Of a stretch of DNA of 64,000 nucleotides, positions 16,190 to 26,400 are shown piece after piece. How positions within the stretch are numbered: position 1 is the stretch's first letter; every line of letters starts with the position of its first letter. The stretch spans positions 1-64,000 of the forward strand of contig SVEZ01000006.1 in the NCBI GenBank assembly GCA_015057115.1. The letters are read 5' to 3'. Position numbers and translations under genes: made by a program. Under the pieces are notes generated by a model. That model did not search any database. It had not been told where the DNA came from and saw nothing but the letters and a program-made list of their open reading frames with translations. This DNA is from Lachnospiraceae bacterium. Lineage in GTDB: Bacteria > Bacillota > Clostridia > Lachnospirales > Lachnospiraceae.

Positions 16190-17149
16190 CTACTCCGGTT
16201 TTCGGCGCACATTATATTCCCGGATGAATTTTTCTCCCGTCCGGGAATCTGTTTCCTCCTCCCCATAGTGATCTGTGGTAAAACCACAGGCCATCTGCAC
16301 TTTGTGGGAAGCAATGTTTTGAACCCGGCACATGGACCAGAACTCCTGACCTCCGTCTGCAAAGGCTGTTTCTACCAAGGCATTTAAAATCTGCTTTCCG
16401 TAACCTTTCCCCACAAAATCCGGTCCCAGGGCAATGCCCTGTTCACTGTACGTTCCTCTGCCAATTTCCTGCATATTGGCAAACCCCATCGCCTTTCCGC
16501 TTTTCTTTTCGTAGGCAAAAAGCGCATATTTTTCCTTTGCCTGAAATTTGATGGTACGTTCTATTCGCTCTTTTGCCTCTTCCTCGGTAAAGCTGGGCTT
16601 CCAAAGCATATATTTCGTGGATTCCGGGTGCCGCCAAAGATTTTGCCAAATATCGAAACAATCTTCCTGTTTCGCTTTTTTCAAAATCACGTCTTCCGTC
16701 TCAATCTTCACATCACTGTAATCCTTCAGGGGATAGGTAAAAAATTCCTCTGTCACCTGTTGGAATCCGAAATGGGTAAACATCTTTCGACTCTGATCAT
16801 TAAAGCTGTAAATCTGTGCCGTCATCCGGTCATGGCCTCTTTCTATTGCCACCTTTTTCAGTAGCTCCATAGCCCTTCTTCCTATATGAAGATTCTGATA
16901 TTCCTTGCAAATAACAATACTTACCTCGTGGCTGTCCTGGATGCAAATATCTCCCACTGGCTTCCCATTGTAGCCGATGTAAAAAAGGGCTCCCCGGGTA
17001 TTTAGATAATTGTACATGCGATTTAGTAATTCTTCGTCATAGGGCTCTTCCTTATTATCAATCTGCTTCACAAGGGTAATGTCCTGATACCATGGCAGAG
17101 TCGTTTTCACGTCAGGATAATAAGGAATCAGGGTTATTTCCGGTTTCAT
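16190..17149 (-). CDS. Tandem GNAT N-acetyltransferase
   Basis: The 319 residues contain two acetyltransferase domains. The N-terminal one (~1-145) has VSIVICKEYQNLHIGRRAMELLKKVA and FNDQSRKMFTHFGF. The C-terminal RimJ-like one (~150-315) has GIALGPDFVGKGYGKQILNALVE and NIASHKVQMACGF. Substrates are unknown. AAGGAG precedes the ATG. It starts 11 bases after the DUF4179 gene and probably belongs to the sigma/anti-sigma transcript. Confidence 0.85.
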   Translation of the reverse strand: MKPEITLIPYYPDVKTTLPWYQDITLVKQIDNKEEPYDEELLNRMYNYLNTRGALFYIGYNGKPVGDICIQDSHEVSIVICKEYQNLHIGRRAMELLKKVAIERGHDRMTAQIYSFNDQSRKMFTHFGFQQVTEEFFTYPLKDYSDVKIETEDVILKKAKQEDCFDIWQNLWRHPESTKYMLWKPSFTEEEAKERIERTIKFQAKEKYALFAYEKKSGKAMGFANMQEIGRGTYSEQGIALGPDFVGKGYGKQILNALVETAFADGGQEFWSMCRVQNIASHKVQMACGFTTDHYGEEETDSRTGEKFIREYNVRRKPE

Positions 17150-17160
17150 TATAGTCTCCT

Positions 17161-18504
17161 TTATTTCTTCAACGGTATTTTGATATCCGTTTTTATTATA
17201 TATTCCGGATAGTTGCGAATCAAGCAGATTTTTCCATCCTCGTCACGCCAATCCTCTGCTATAGGGAAGGATTCGTAGTGGCTATCACTCTCTCCGCACC
17301 AATGTTCAATATCTCCCAAGGTTCCATCCGGTTTTTTCGCATAGGAGAAAACATTCCGAATAATTCCATCCGGCACCTCCACCGTCAGCCATTTTCCTTT
17401 TGTTCCATCCTCAAAGGGCTTCTCGTCATAGCGAGTTTCTCTTTCTTCAATAACCTTAATGTCTTTCAGTTCGCCCTTCGCATCTGTAAGAGTTTTCTTT
17501 TTGCTGTCGTAGATAACTTCCTTTTGCTCTTTTGGCAACTGATCTATTTCGTCAAGGCATAAGGTTACCTCACCGGAGTCCATCATGTAGTAACCACTTT
17601 CCAGATAATAGATATAATGTCCCGGTTCGATGGTCTCACCCAACACGGTTCCTCCATTATGCTCAATAACACTTCGGCTTTCGTTTTTTCCCACAAGAGA
17701 AAACTTCATTCCCAAGGTCTGCTCCGCATCTGTTCCAATGTCATCCAGGCAGATCACTTCTACTCTGGTGGACAAGGGGTACATGGTTACCTTTTCAATA
17801 CGATAGGAAAAACCATTTGCTTCAAATTCTTTCTTCACTGTAAATTCTTTGGATTTCAGCTTCTTATCGGTGGTAAAGGTAAAGCTTACCGTCTCTAATA
17901 CCTTATGCTCTCCCTTCTTACCGTCCCATTTGCTAAGCTCCAATTCCGCTGTAACATGCTTATGGTACTCTCTCCAACAGGGATCCAGCACCTTCCAGGA
18001 TTTTTCCTTTTCTCCCAGTGCGCAAGTACAACCGCTCCATCTAATTTCCTTACCGGTATCAGCATCAGTCAATTTGGAAAGCATAAGATCCCGATGTTTC
18101 TTTTCCCAATCGCCTCCAAAAAACATTACCAGCGTGCTGTCATCCGACATGGCATAAGAAAGTACCACATCTCCGTATTTTGTTTTTACCACCTTGCCAA
18201 TCTTGGTTACATATTCCTCACGAACCGCATCTTCATAACCGCCGGAAAAGTCCACGGCTGCCGCCAGCTTGTTTATTAACGGAATGCTTTTTACGGAATC
18301 GGCAAAACTTTCCGACGTATTCACTCCGATGGTAAGTCCTCCCATGAGCGCCACCAGGGTAATCATTACATTTCGCACCGCTACCAGAGCACGGTGACGC
18401 CAAACTCTTTTCTTCACCCTCGCTTTTAACGTTGGCATTTGCATTTCCTCCGGCATTGTTTCTATTTCCATCTTCATCTGATTCAATTCTTCCAATCGAT
18501 TCAT
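17161..18504 (-). CDS. DUF4179 anti-sigma-like membrane protein
   Basis: The protein has 447 residues. It has a short cytoplasmic N-terminus (~1-38), one transmembrane segment (~40-60, VAVRNVMITLVALMGGLTIGV) and a large extracellular beta-rich domain. DUF4179 proteins pair with ECF sigma factors in Clostridia. Its ATG overlaps the sigma stop as ATGA (18501-18504), so the pair is translationally coupled. The role as anti-sigma or co-regulator is inferred from arrangement and topology. Confidence 0.85.
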   Translation of the reverse strand: MNRLEELNQMKMEIETMPEEMQMPTLKARVKKRVWRHRALVAVRNVMITLVALMGGLTIGVNTSESFADSVKSIPLINKLAAAVDFSGGYEDAVREEYVTKIGKVVKTKYGDVVLSYAMSDDSTLVMFFGGDWEKKHRDLMLSKLTDADTGKEIRWSGCTCALGEKEKSWKVLDPCWREYHKHVTAELELSKWDGKKGEHKVLETVSFTFTTDKKLKSKEFTVKKEFEANGFSYRIEKVTMYPLSTRVEVICLDDIGTDAEQTLGMKFSLVGKNESRSVIEHNGGTVLGETIEPGHYIYYLESGYYMMDSGEVTLCLDEIDQLPKEQKEVIYDSKKKTLTDAKGELKDIKVIEERETRYDEKPFEDGTKGKWLTVEVPDGIIRNVFSYAKKPDGTLGDIEHWCGESDSHYESFPIAEDWRDEDGKICLIRNYPEYIIKTDIKIPLKK

Positions 18505-18962
18505 TCTGCCACCTCCATTCGCAGTAGTTCCAGTGCTTTCCGCATTCTTGTTGCCACAGTGCCCTGAGGACTGTCGGTTAGTTCCGCGATTTCCGCCAGG
18601 GTATATCCACCGAAAAATTTTAAAAGAATCACTTCCCTGTATTTTTCCGGTAACTTCCGGATTGCCTCTTTTAGCGGAAGATTCTCTATCTCCGAAGGGC
18701 TTGCATCCTCCGGCAATTCTTCCATACCCACCTGCTTCTTATAGTGCTGATATTTGCTATTGCAAACATTTATTAAAATCCGCACCAGCCAGGTCTCGAA
18801 AAATTCCGGCTTTCTTAATTGCCGCTTTTTCAAAAAACCTTTATAGATGGCTTCATCTACCGCATCCACCGCCATGCTTTCACTTCCAAAATAGGGATAA
18901 GCCACGGCGTATAGCTTTTTTCGCATCGGTTCTATTCTGTCCATAAATTCCTGATCCTTCAT
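18501..18962 (-). CDS. ECF RNA polymerase sigma factor
   Basis: This encodes 153 residues. Region 2 (~12-70) has AVDAVDEAIYKGFLKKRQ and FFETWLVRILINVC. Region 4 (~95-150) has LPEKYREVILLKFFGGYTLAEIAELTDSPQGTVATRMRKALELLR, a clear helix-turn-helix. It directs polymerase to a regulon under control of the coupled DUF4179 protein. The degenerate 63-bp array at 19075-19420 lies upstream of it. Confidence 0.92.
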   Translation of the reverse strand: MKDQEFMDRIEPMRKKLYAVAYPYFGSESMAVDAVDEAIYKGFLKKRQLRKPEFFETWLVRILINVCNSKYQHYKKQVGMEELPEDASPSEIENLPLKEAIRKLPEKYREVILLKFFGGYTLAEIAELTDSPQGTVATRMRKALELLRMEVAE

Positions 18963-19074
18963 TTCGTCTCCTCTCTCGCCCCTTTCTATCTATTAGACAC
19001 TCCTGCCGGAGATTTTTATTTTTCATATTTCATTTTTTTATTTTCCCTGCCCGTATCGCTTCAAATCAGCAGAT

Positions 19075-19420
19075 TTACCTACTAAACCATCTGTCACGCT
19101 TCTTCGTCGGTAGCAAAAGAAAAACGGTTTCTTAACAATACCTACCAATCGCCTTATTGCCGCCTGTCGTAGGTAACAAAAAACCCGAATCCTCTCATTT
19201 TCCCAGCCTCATTCACCCATACAACGTTTGACATGCGCTTTTTCCCTCTCCCCTTACCTACTAATGTTTCCATATTGCAATCTCCGTATGTAAGAATCGA
19301 AAACACACTTTTTTTCCTTACCCACTAAACGATGAATTCCTCTGTCTCGTAGGTGATTTTATGAAACGCACTTTTTCGTCTTACCTACAAACAACACGGT
19401 TTCCACGATTCGTACGTAAT
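19075..19420. repeat. Degenerate 63-bp periodic inverted-arm array 1
   Basis: The gene-free gap 18963-19525 holds a left arm TTACCTAC(TAA) at 19075, 19138, 19254, 19318 and 19381. Each is followed 27-35 bases later by a right arm of the type CGTAGGTAA (19106, 19166, 19285, 19346, 19411). Left-arm spacing is 63, 116, 64 and 63, so one unit seems lost or eroded. Between units a weak GAAAACRCACTTTTT-like stretch recurs. Units are too divergent for a CRISPR. The function is unknown. Confidence 0.65.
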
Positions 19421-19495
19421 TCCTTCCACAGCAGGCGCCACACGTTCCCTTCTGTCTCATACTGTGCTTTTCGTTTTCTTAAATTCTTCACACCG

Positions 19496-19522
19496 AAAAA
19501 AAGACGGTGCCAAAGCACCGCC
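19496..19522 (-). terminator. Terminator of the 19526-20605 gene
   Basis: On the minus strand GGCGGTGC/GCACCGTC forms a stem with a 4-base loop followed by TTTTTTT. It begins four bases after the stop codon. Confidence 0.85.
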
Positions 19523-19525
19523 GTT

Positions 19526-20605
19526 TTATGCTCGCTCATAACATTTCAGATAACGTCCCTCTCCCTCTCGATAGGGCGGGCGCTCCACAAATCTTCTCCG
19601 TACCAACTGCTCATTCACCTCGCCGAAAATCAAGTGATACATTTCGTTGGCAATGTCCGCCGTGGGAACCTCATGCCGATTCGACAACAGCTCCTTGCAG
19701 GAATGAATCTGATTTAAGGCGTCTAAAATCGGTTCCTTTACCACCGGAAGGATGGTTTCAAACATTTCCAGCACCACAAACCGGGATTCCGCATCGTAAA
19801 TCGGTACGCAAGGCTCACCGTCCTTGGTATATCCGAAATAGTCAAAAATGTTCTTATAGGTTTGTGCAACCCCTTCGCCCTCCAGCAACCTCTCGAACTG
19901 TTCCGCTAAAACGTCCCGGTCCGGGAGACAAATCTTCTTTTGTTCCTCGCTTAATTTGCCGCTTTCCTGCAGACGCATATATCGGTAAAAATCCCTACGA
20001 TTTCCGTTGGCATCTCCAAAAGAGGAAAACACACCCTTATCCGTTGCCAGACGATTGTAGGAACACAGCAACCCATTGCTGTACTTTTCCAGCTTCATGG
20101 ATTTTTCGTAGAGAATAATCAGATAATCCAAACCGGAGGGATGAAGCTTGGAAGTAGTCACCACTCCTTCTTTTTCCAGATAATCAAACATGTAGCCGTC
20201 AAAAATCTGACCGCACAACAAATGATAGAGATTTAATTTGTCGGGAACCTCATTATTCAGCTCCCCTACAAGCTGCTTTAACCTTCCAATCCGAAGCGCT
20301 AAGGCATCTACAATCTTTAGCGCCGCCTTTTGAGATAAAAACTGCAGATTTTCATTATCCGCTTCCACAAAAATCGGGGCGTCAAAACCAATCATGCCAT
20401 CTTTTTCCCGCAACACCCCAATGTGAATCAGCTGCTCTAAGAGTTCTTTTTTCATGCAGTTTTCCACTGCCAGACTGTATGGCTCTTTTTCCGCAACTTC
20501 TGTTAAAAATTCAAACACATCATCCTGCGCCATAATGTAGCGCGGGTTATCTTTGTACGCCGGTGCATGACTGTAATTCTCATAGTAGTAAACTTCAAAT
20601 TCCAT
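19526..20605 (-). CDS. Hypothetical protein, Lachnospiraceae-type
   Basis: The protein has 359 residues, soluble and acidic, with no signal or membrane segment. I do not recognise the family. The N-terminal ~70 residues (VFEFLTEVAEKEPYSLAVENCMKKELLEQLIHIGVLREKDGMIGF) could be a winged helix. The remainder is mostly helical, with an early Tyr-rich stretch (YYYENYSHAP). It is a single gene with its own terminator. No function is proposed. Confidence 0.7.
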   Translation of the reverse strand: MEFEVYYYENYSHAPAYKDNPRYIMAQDDVFEFLTEVAEKEPYSLAVENCMKKELLEQLIHIGVLREKDGMIGFDAPIFVEADNENLQFLSQKAALKIVDALALRIGRLKQLVGELNNEVPDKLNLYHLLCGQIFDGYMFDYLEKEGVVTTSKLHPSGLDYLIILYEKSMKLEKYSNGLLCSYNRLATDKGVFSSFGDANGNRRDFYRYMRLQESGKLSEEQKKICLPDRDVLAEQFERLLEGEGVAQTYKNIFDYFGYTKDGEPCVPIYDAESRFVVLEMFETILPVVKEPILDALNQIHSCKELLSNRHEVPTADIANEMYHLIFGEVNEQLVRRRFVERPPYREGEGRYLKCYERA

Positions 20606-20663
20606 GACGCTCCCCTGCCGTTCCTTTCTTGCTAAATATCTATTTTACTATAACAGCAATCAC

Positions 20664-20715
20664 CCCCGGTGACAAGCCCTGCTGCCATCGGGGGTGTGGG
20701 GGGAAAAGCGCTTTT
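20664..20715. other. GC-rich hairpin between XRE gene and hypothetical gene
   Basis: An inverted repeat CACCCCCG/CGGGGGTG surrounds about 20 bases. On the minus strand a second small hairpin GCGCT/AGCGC spanning the XRE stop is followed by TTTTC and may be the XRE terminator. The G/C hairpin could be a terminator or leader element of the next gene; which one cannot be told. Confidence 0.4.
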
Positions 20716-21687
20716 TTACAGCGCCTGAATCTGATCAACATAATGGTTATACAACATTTCCCGGCTCTTCAAAACCTCTGCTTCCCGCAGTAACACAGGC
20801 TTTAGAGCCTCTACCTTTTCCTGCATGCCTTCTTCTTTGAACAGGCATGCCATCAAAAATCGAATCTGTAAGCAGTTGCTTTCGCCTTCTCCGTTCACAG
20901 ACTTTTTAGAATTTGCAAGGTTTTTCGTTAGGTTTTCGTACTCTGAAAAATGCTCTTCAAAGAAGGCTACATCCTCTTCCTGCGCCGCACCATAGAAAAG
21001 AATCTCCCATACCAGCTTTGCATTCTCATCCGTTCCTTTCAACATCTGTTTTACAAAGGGGTGTTCCTGCTGCCGCAGAACTTCTGCCCCCTGTCCGGAC
21101 TCTTCCAAGGCCCAGAAGTAAATCTGCAGGGTCTCCATGTCGGGATGTTCCTCAAATGCCTTTCTGGACTCCCGCAGGCGTTTTGCTGCCTTTCCATTTT
21201 GCATATCAAACTGCATTTTCTGCAGACGCACTGCCAGATGCAGAGGATTCGTCGCTTCCTCCGTCTCTTCTATTAACTGATCCGCGATTTTATCTGCCTC
21301 TTTTAATGCCTGTCTGCCTTTTTGCAGAAGCAGATGCATTTTCAGCGCCAGCAACTGCTGTCTTTTTTCCTCCGCTTTGTCGGCAACCGCCTCCTTAATC
21401 CCTGCCTCCACTTCATGCATGGCTTCCTCAAAGCTTTTCTCATCCCACAGCACTGAATACCGGAGCACCATCTGCTGGATTCTCTCCATATCGTGCATAC
21501 CAAACAGTTCGTCCATGGTTACCCCAAAAAAGGTAGCCACCTTGGGTAAAAGCATAACATCCGGAGTTCCTCCGCCGGCTTCCCAACGGGACACTGTCTG
21601 GGGAAGAACGGAAAGATACTCCGCCAACTGCTGCTGAGTAATTCCTTTTTGTTTTCGTAATTGTAAAATGCGGGTTCCGATTTCCAT
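20716..21687 (-). CDS. XRE-family regulator with TPR-like C-terminus
   Basis: This encodes 323 residues. Residues 1-60 are a Cro/C1 helix-turn-helix (RILQLRKQKGITQQQLAEYLSVLPQTVSRWE, then PDVMLLPKVATFFGVTMDELFG). The rest is helical and repeat-like, as in peptide-sensing or TPR regulators. The start is the ATG at 21687 with AGGAGGGG six bases before. It is divergent from the ABC exporter gene at 21863 with a 175-bp shared control region, so it probably regulates it. Confidence 0.88.
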   Translation of the reverse strand: MEIGTRILQLRKQKGITQQQLAEYLSVLPQTVSRWEAGGGTPDVMLLPKVATFFGVTMDELFGMHDMERIQQMVLRYSVLWDEKSFEEAMHEVEAGIKEAVADKAEEKRQQLLALKMHLLLQKGRQALKEADKIADQLIEETEEATNPLHLAVRLQKMQFDMQNGKAAKRLRESRKAFEEHPDMETLQIYFWALEESGQGAEVLRQQEHPFVKQMLKGTDENAKLVWEILFYGAAQEEDVAFFEEHFSEYENLTKNLANSKKSVNGEGESNCLQIRFLMACLFKEEGMQEKVEALKPVLLREAEVLKSREMLYNHYVDQIQAL

Positions 21688-21862
21688 GATATTCCCCTCC
21701 TCGTTTTCTACCTTCATTCTACCACAAGGACGGGAAAATGAAAATTTATTTGCATCTGACACCCGCATGCGAAAAAAAATCAACGCTCCATTGTTACCCA
21801 ACTGCAAGGCTCTACGTTACACTAATAGTATCAATAACGGTTTATTTAGAAAGGAGTCGGTC

Positions 21863-23455
21863 ATGAAAATAAACATTCAAAGCAAAAAAACCCTTTTTTA
21901 CCTGTTTTTAACGTTTCTCTCCTGCCTTCTCGGCACCTGGTTTGCTTTCCTGCTTGCGGACCTTGTGGATTTGGTTCTGAAAAAAGATCTGCATCACCTG
22001 ACTTTGCAGACCCTGTTTATCCTCGGTTTTCTCCTTATCAGCATCAGTCTTGCCTTTATTAAGGGCTGTGTCCACAATGCTTTACTAAAAGAAAAAAGCT
22101 GTGGGTTACGCAGCTTTCTTTTCCGTAAAATTTTTTCGTTTTCCGTGGAGGATTTTCAGAAGCACAATTCCGGGGAATACCTGAACCTCTTTTTGAGCGA
22201 TTGTGAATTGATAGAAGAAAATTATTTTAAAGCCGTTCTAACTTTGTTTGAGCATATCTGTCAGCTGGTAATTGTGTGCGTTGCCGTGATTTTCACCGAT
22301 CCCATTATGTTTTTCGTTATGCTGATTATGTCCATTATCACCGTAGTTGTCATGAACGCAGGAAACGGAAAAATTCAGACCGGTATGCAGAAGTTTGCAG
22401 AATCCAAAGAATGCTTTTCCGTATTTTTAAAGGAGAGGCTTTCCTGCTTCCCGCTGTTTTCCTTATATCAGGTCACGTCTTTTGTGGCCGGTGATTTTGA
22501 TTTACGCAACACAGAGCTTGGAAATGCTAAGTATGTCCAGCAAAAGGAGCTGCTGAAAAAATCCTGTCTGGCGGAGTTTGTAGGATTAAGCTGTACCGTT
22601 ATCATCATGGCCGCTGCTGTCGGTTTGACTATCTATGGTCGTTTGACCGCAGGTTTTGTCATTGCCTCCGGTCAATTGGTGGGAAAAATGATTTCCCCCC
22701 TGATGGTGATTCCCGGTACTTATGCGCAGCTAAAATCCTCCCAGCCGGTCAGGGAACGCCTGCTGCCTTATCTGGAGCCGCTTCCTTCTGTAACCGGAAA
22801 CAAAAAAGGAAAGATATCCTCGTTTAAGATAGAAGACCTTTCCTTTCAGTATCCGGACGGATGTCAACCTGTTTTTCATCCTTTTTCTTTAACATTTGAA
22901 GAAGGCAAGCACTATCTGATCCGCGGAAAAAGCGGCTGTGGAAAAACCACTCTTTTGCGTTTACTGTGCAAACAGCTATCCCTCCATTCCGGCCAGATTC
23001 TTGTCAATGGAAAAACCCCTTTGCAGGACTGGGATTCTGCAGACTTTTTTGAGCAGATTGGGGTCTTAACACAGCAAAACTATATCTTCACCGGAACTCT
23101 TCGGGATAATTTATGTCTATATCAGACTTTTTCCGATGAAGAAATCTTCCACGCCCTCCGCCTTGCCAGTCTGCCAATGAGTCCGACAGCCTTCCCGGAA
23201 GGGCTTTGCACCATCCTTACGGAATCCGGAAACAATTTCTCCGGAGGCGAACTTCAACGCATCGCCTTAGCCAGAATTTTCCTGCATGACTTTCCGTGGA
23301 TTTTTGCGGATGAATTTACCACCGGTCTTGACCGGCAAACTGCTCAAAAAATTGAATCCACATTATTGTCATCCAGAGAAAAAACCGTCATTGCGATTTC
23401 GCATCAGGACTCTCCGGAGTTTCTTGCCCTGTTTGATGAAATTATTGAACTGTAA
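21863..23455 (+). CDS. ABC exporter, fused membrane and ATPase domains
   Basis: The protein has 530 residues. The N-terminal ~300 residues carry about six transmembrane helices (e.g. FYLFLTFLSCLLGTWFAFLLADLVDLVL). The NBD (~315-525) has Walker A GKSGCGKTTLL, Q-loop GVLTQQNYIF, signature FSGGELQRIALAR, Walker B WIFADEF and H-loop ISHQDS. It should export a peptide, lipid or drug as a homodimer. AGGAG precedes the ATG at 21863. It is divergent from an XRE regulator and convergent with the HD-GYP gene, leaving only five bases between the stops and no obvious terminator. Confidence 0.88.
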   Translation: MKINIQSKKTLFYLFLTFLSCLLGTWFAFLLADLVDLVLKKDLHHLTLQTLFILGFLLISISLAFIKGCVHNALLKEKSCGLRSFLFRKIFSFSVEDFQKHNSGEYLNLFLSDCELIEENYFKAVLTLFEHICQLVIVCVAVIFTDPIMFFVMLIMSIITVVVMNAGNGKIQTGMQKFAESKECFSVFLKERLSCFPLFSLYQVTSFVAGDFDLRNTELGNAKYVQQKELLKKSCLAEFVGLSCTVIIMAAAVGLTIYGRLTAGFVIASGQLVGKMISPLMVIPGTYAQLKSSQPVRERLLPYLEPLPSVTGNKKGKISSFKIEDLSFQYPDGCQPVFHPFSLTFEEGKHYLIRGKSGCGKTTLLRLLCKQLSLHSGQILVNGKTPLQDWDSADFFEQIGVLTQQNYIFTGTLRDNLCLYQTFSDEEIFHALRLASLPMSPTAFPEGLCTILTESGNNFSGGELQRIALARIFLHDFPWIFADEFTTGLDRQTAQKIESTLLSSREKTVIAISHQDSPEFLALFDEIIEL

Positions 23456-23460
23456 GCCTG

Positions 23461-26400
23461 CTACTCACTTTGCTGCTTCCTGTGGATATTATCAATATCC
23501 TCCATGGTTCCGCCTCCGTCATCATCCGGCAGCCGGAAGCAGCCTTTTTCCACCAGTCGCAGAAAGGCGTCAACCACATCCGGAGCCAGCTGGGTACCTG
23601 CCACCTCTTTAATAATGGATACCGCTTTTTCAAAATTCATCCGTTTCCGGTAGGGACGGTCTGAATACATGGCATCAAAGGTATCCGCCACAGCAATAAC
23701 CTGCGCAACTCTCGGAATCTCATCTCCCTTTAAGCCTTTGGGATAGCCGTTTCCGTCCGGCCGCTCATGATGAGCGCCGGCGCCAATGGCCAAATCCGGC
23801 ATAATGCTGATATCCTTCAACGCCTGGTATCCTTTTGCCGAATGAGATTTGATAATGGCAAATTCTTCATCCGTCAATTTGCCGTTTTTATTAAGGACTG
23901 TGGAGGGCACTCCGATTTTTCCAATATCGTGTAAAAGCGCAATATAGTAATACTTATCCACCGTTTCTTCATCGTAGCCCAGCTCTTTTGCCAAAAGCAC
24001 CGTGTATTCCGCCACTCTGGTGGAATGACCGTTGGTATATTTATCCTTCATATCGACGGTTCGCGCAAAAGCCTCTGCCATCTCACGAATAAATAATTTG
24101 TTTTCCTGCTGCTTCTTGTAAAGGGCTTTGGTCTTTCTGTGGAAATAGTATTGCACAATAATGGCGATAACCGCCATAAAAGCCACAAATTGAAGGATCC
24201 GGAACCAGGTCATTTCCCAAATACTTTTTTTCTTTACAATGGTAACTGTTAGTTCCCTTTCTCCCCGTCCCATGGAATCCTTTAACCGCATGACGAATTT
24301 GTATTTTCCACCCTTTAAGTTGGTGTAATCCACCGGTTTTAAATCGCTGCGACTCATGGTATTTTTCTTGGATTCAAAACCATCCAGGTAATAGGTTACC
24401 TGGGGATTCATCAGAGAATAGGTATATACATAGCTGTACACCGTAAGTCGTTTTACATCGGAGGTGATGGTAATTTTTCCGTCTTTACCCGGATATACCC
24501 TCTGCCCATCTGCATCCACAAAGGGAACAGCCATTTTTACATTGTTGACGGTTTCAAAAATGTTTTCGATATTCACCCGTGCCACGCCGGTGGTTCCGGA
24601 AATATATAAATCTCCGTCCTCCGAAACATCACTGTAAGAATTCGCCGTGGCAATGCAGGGAAGCCCGTTATCCTTATTATAAAATACCGGTTCAATCTCT
24701 CCGTTGGCAATAAGTTTCTTCGCCGGAATTACATAAATTCCGTTACTGCTTAAAATCCACATCTCTTCCCGGCTGTTCTCATACAAATCGAAATTATTGG
24801 AATAGGGAAACTTCTGAATCGTCGTCACCTTATAATCCTCTGTCATATAAGCTATGGAGTTACTGGTAACAATCCAGAAAATGTCCCGCTTCACATCTTT
24901 TTTAATACGCATGACCACATCGGAATTTAAACCATCTCCCACGTTTAAGTGAGTCATTTTGTTGGTTGGTGACAAAATGTATATACCGTCGCCGTCCGAG
25001 CCCAAAATCAAGTCACCGTTTTCCGCTTCAATGGCAGTCAAAATCTCCGTATTGTTCATGCCATTGGTTTCATTGTAAATGTGCTTGATTTCATCCCCTT
25101 CAATAATCACGGCTCCACCGGTACAGGCAAGAAGCATACTGTGATCCTTTCTCTCAAACACGGTTCGCATACGGTCCGAAGGCAGTCCGTCCTCCATGGT
25201 AAAACACAGCACCTTTTCTCCGTCATACCGCAATAAACCCATGCCGCCGTAGGTGGAAAACCAAAGACGCTTTTTGCTGTCCCGAATTACCGAACGAATT
25301 CGTACACCCTCCAAATAAGAAACCAGATTCGTATTGCGTGCCAAAACCTTACCGGAGGCGGTTTTTACCTCTTTTACCGGAAGGTTCTTTACAACACCCT
25401 CTTCATCGATTACAACCAAACCCGTATCCGTTCCGATAAAAAGCTGTTCTCCCAGCTTACAGGTGGAATTTACCACCGCCGTTGGCAGCTTGTATTCCTC
25501 ATACACGTTGACAAACTGGTTTGGCACGATTTTCATGACACCCTGTCGGGAGGAGGTAAACCACAAGTTTCCCTCATAGTCCGCCATAACATGGTCAATG
25601 GAATTATTCAGCGGAACATTCTTTAAAATGCGCATCTTGTGTTCTTCTATAATGCCGATTCCATTATCCGCGCAAACAAAAAGCTGCTTGCCTATCATTT
25701 TAATATTTTTGATATAGGAAAGCGGTGCTACACTCACTTCTTTTTCCTGCACAAAACCATTGTCCCATTTTCCGTAGAAAAATTCCGAGCTGTTATTTCC
25801 CAGGTAAAAATAGCCTGCATGCTTCGGGTCCGGATACATGGCAATTACATTTCCCACGCCGGCATTGGTCATGTCCCAAACTGCCGTTACTTCCCCATTT
25901 TCAATGGTAAAAATTTCATCCGAATTGGTCAGTCCGTAAATCACGCCATCTGCGCCCATTTGAAGTTCCAAGATGTACCGTTCCTCAATCTGCGGATTCT
26001 TTAACTCCTTTAACTTCATGTTTTTATCAAACCGGGCAACACCCTGGGTCGTTCCCACAAAAATGTTTCCTTTCTCATCTTCCATAATGGAACGGATGGA
26101 GGCAGCCTTCAAGCCGTCTTTTTTGCCAAACATCCGGGTTTCTCCCCGATCCATTACCGCAACTCCGCTGTCGTTGGTTCCCACCCACAGACGATCCTTG
26201 CTGTCCACAAAAAGGCTTACCACACTGGAAATACCTGTGGTGGAATCCATTCGCTCAAAGGTATTACCATCGTAGCGAATCAAACCACTGTAGCTTCCAA
26301 TCCAAATAAAGCCCTCCGCCGTCTCTGCTATGGCATTTGCCTCTGACGTAGGAAGACCGTTGGTGTTATCATATAAAACTGCAGAATATCCCTCACTTGT

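Noticed and set aside
19075-19420. Possible CRISPR array (period ~63 bp)
   Set aside because: No block of about 25-36 bases is conserved between units; only 8-11 base arms recur, and no cas genes are in the window.
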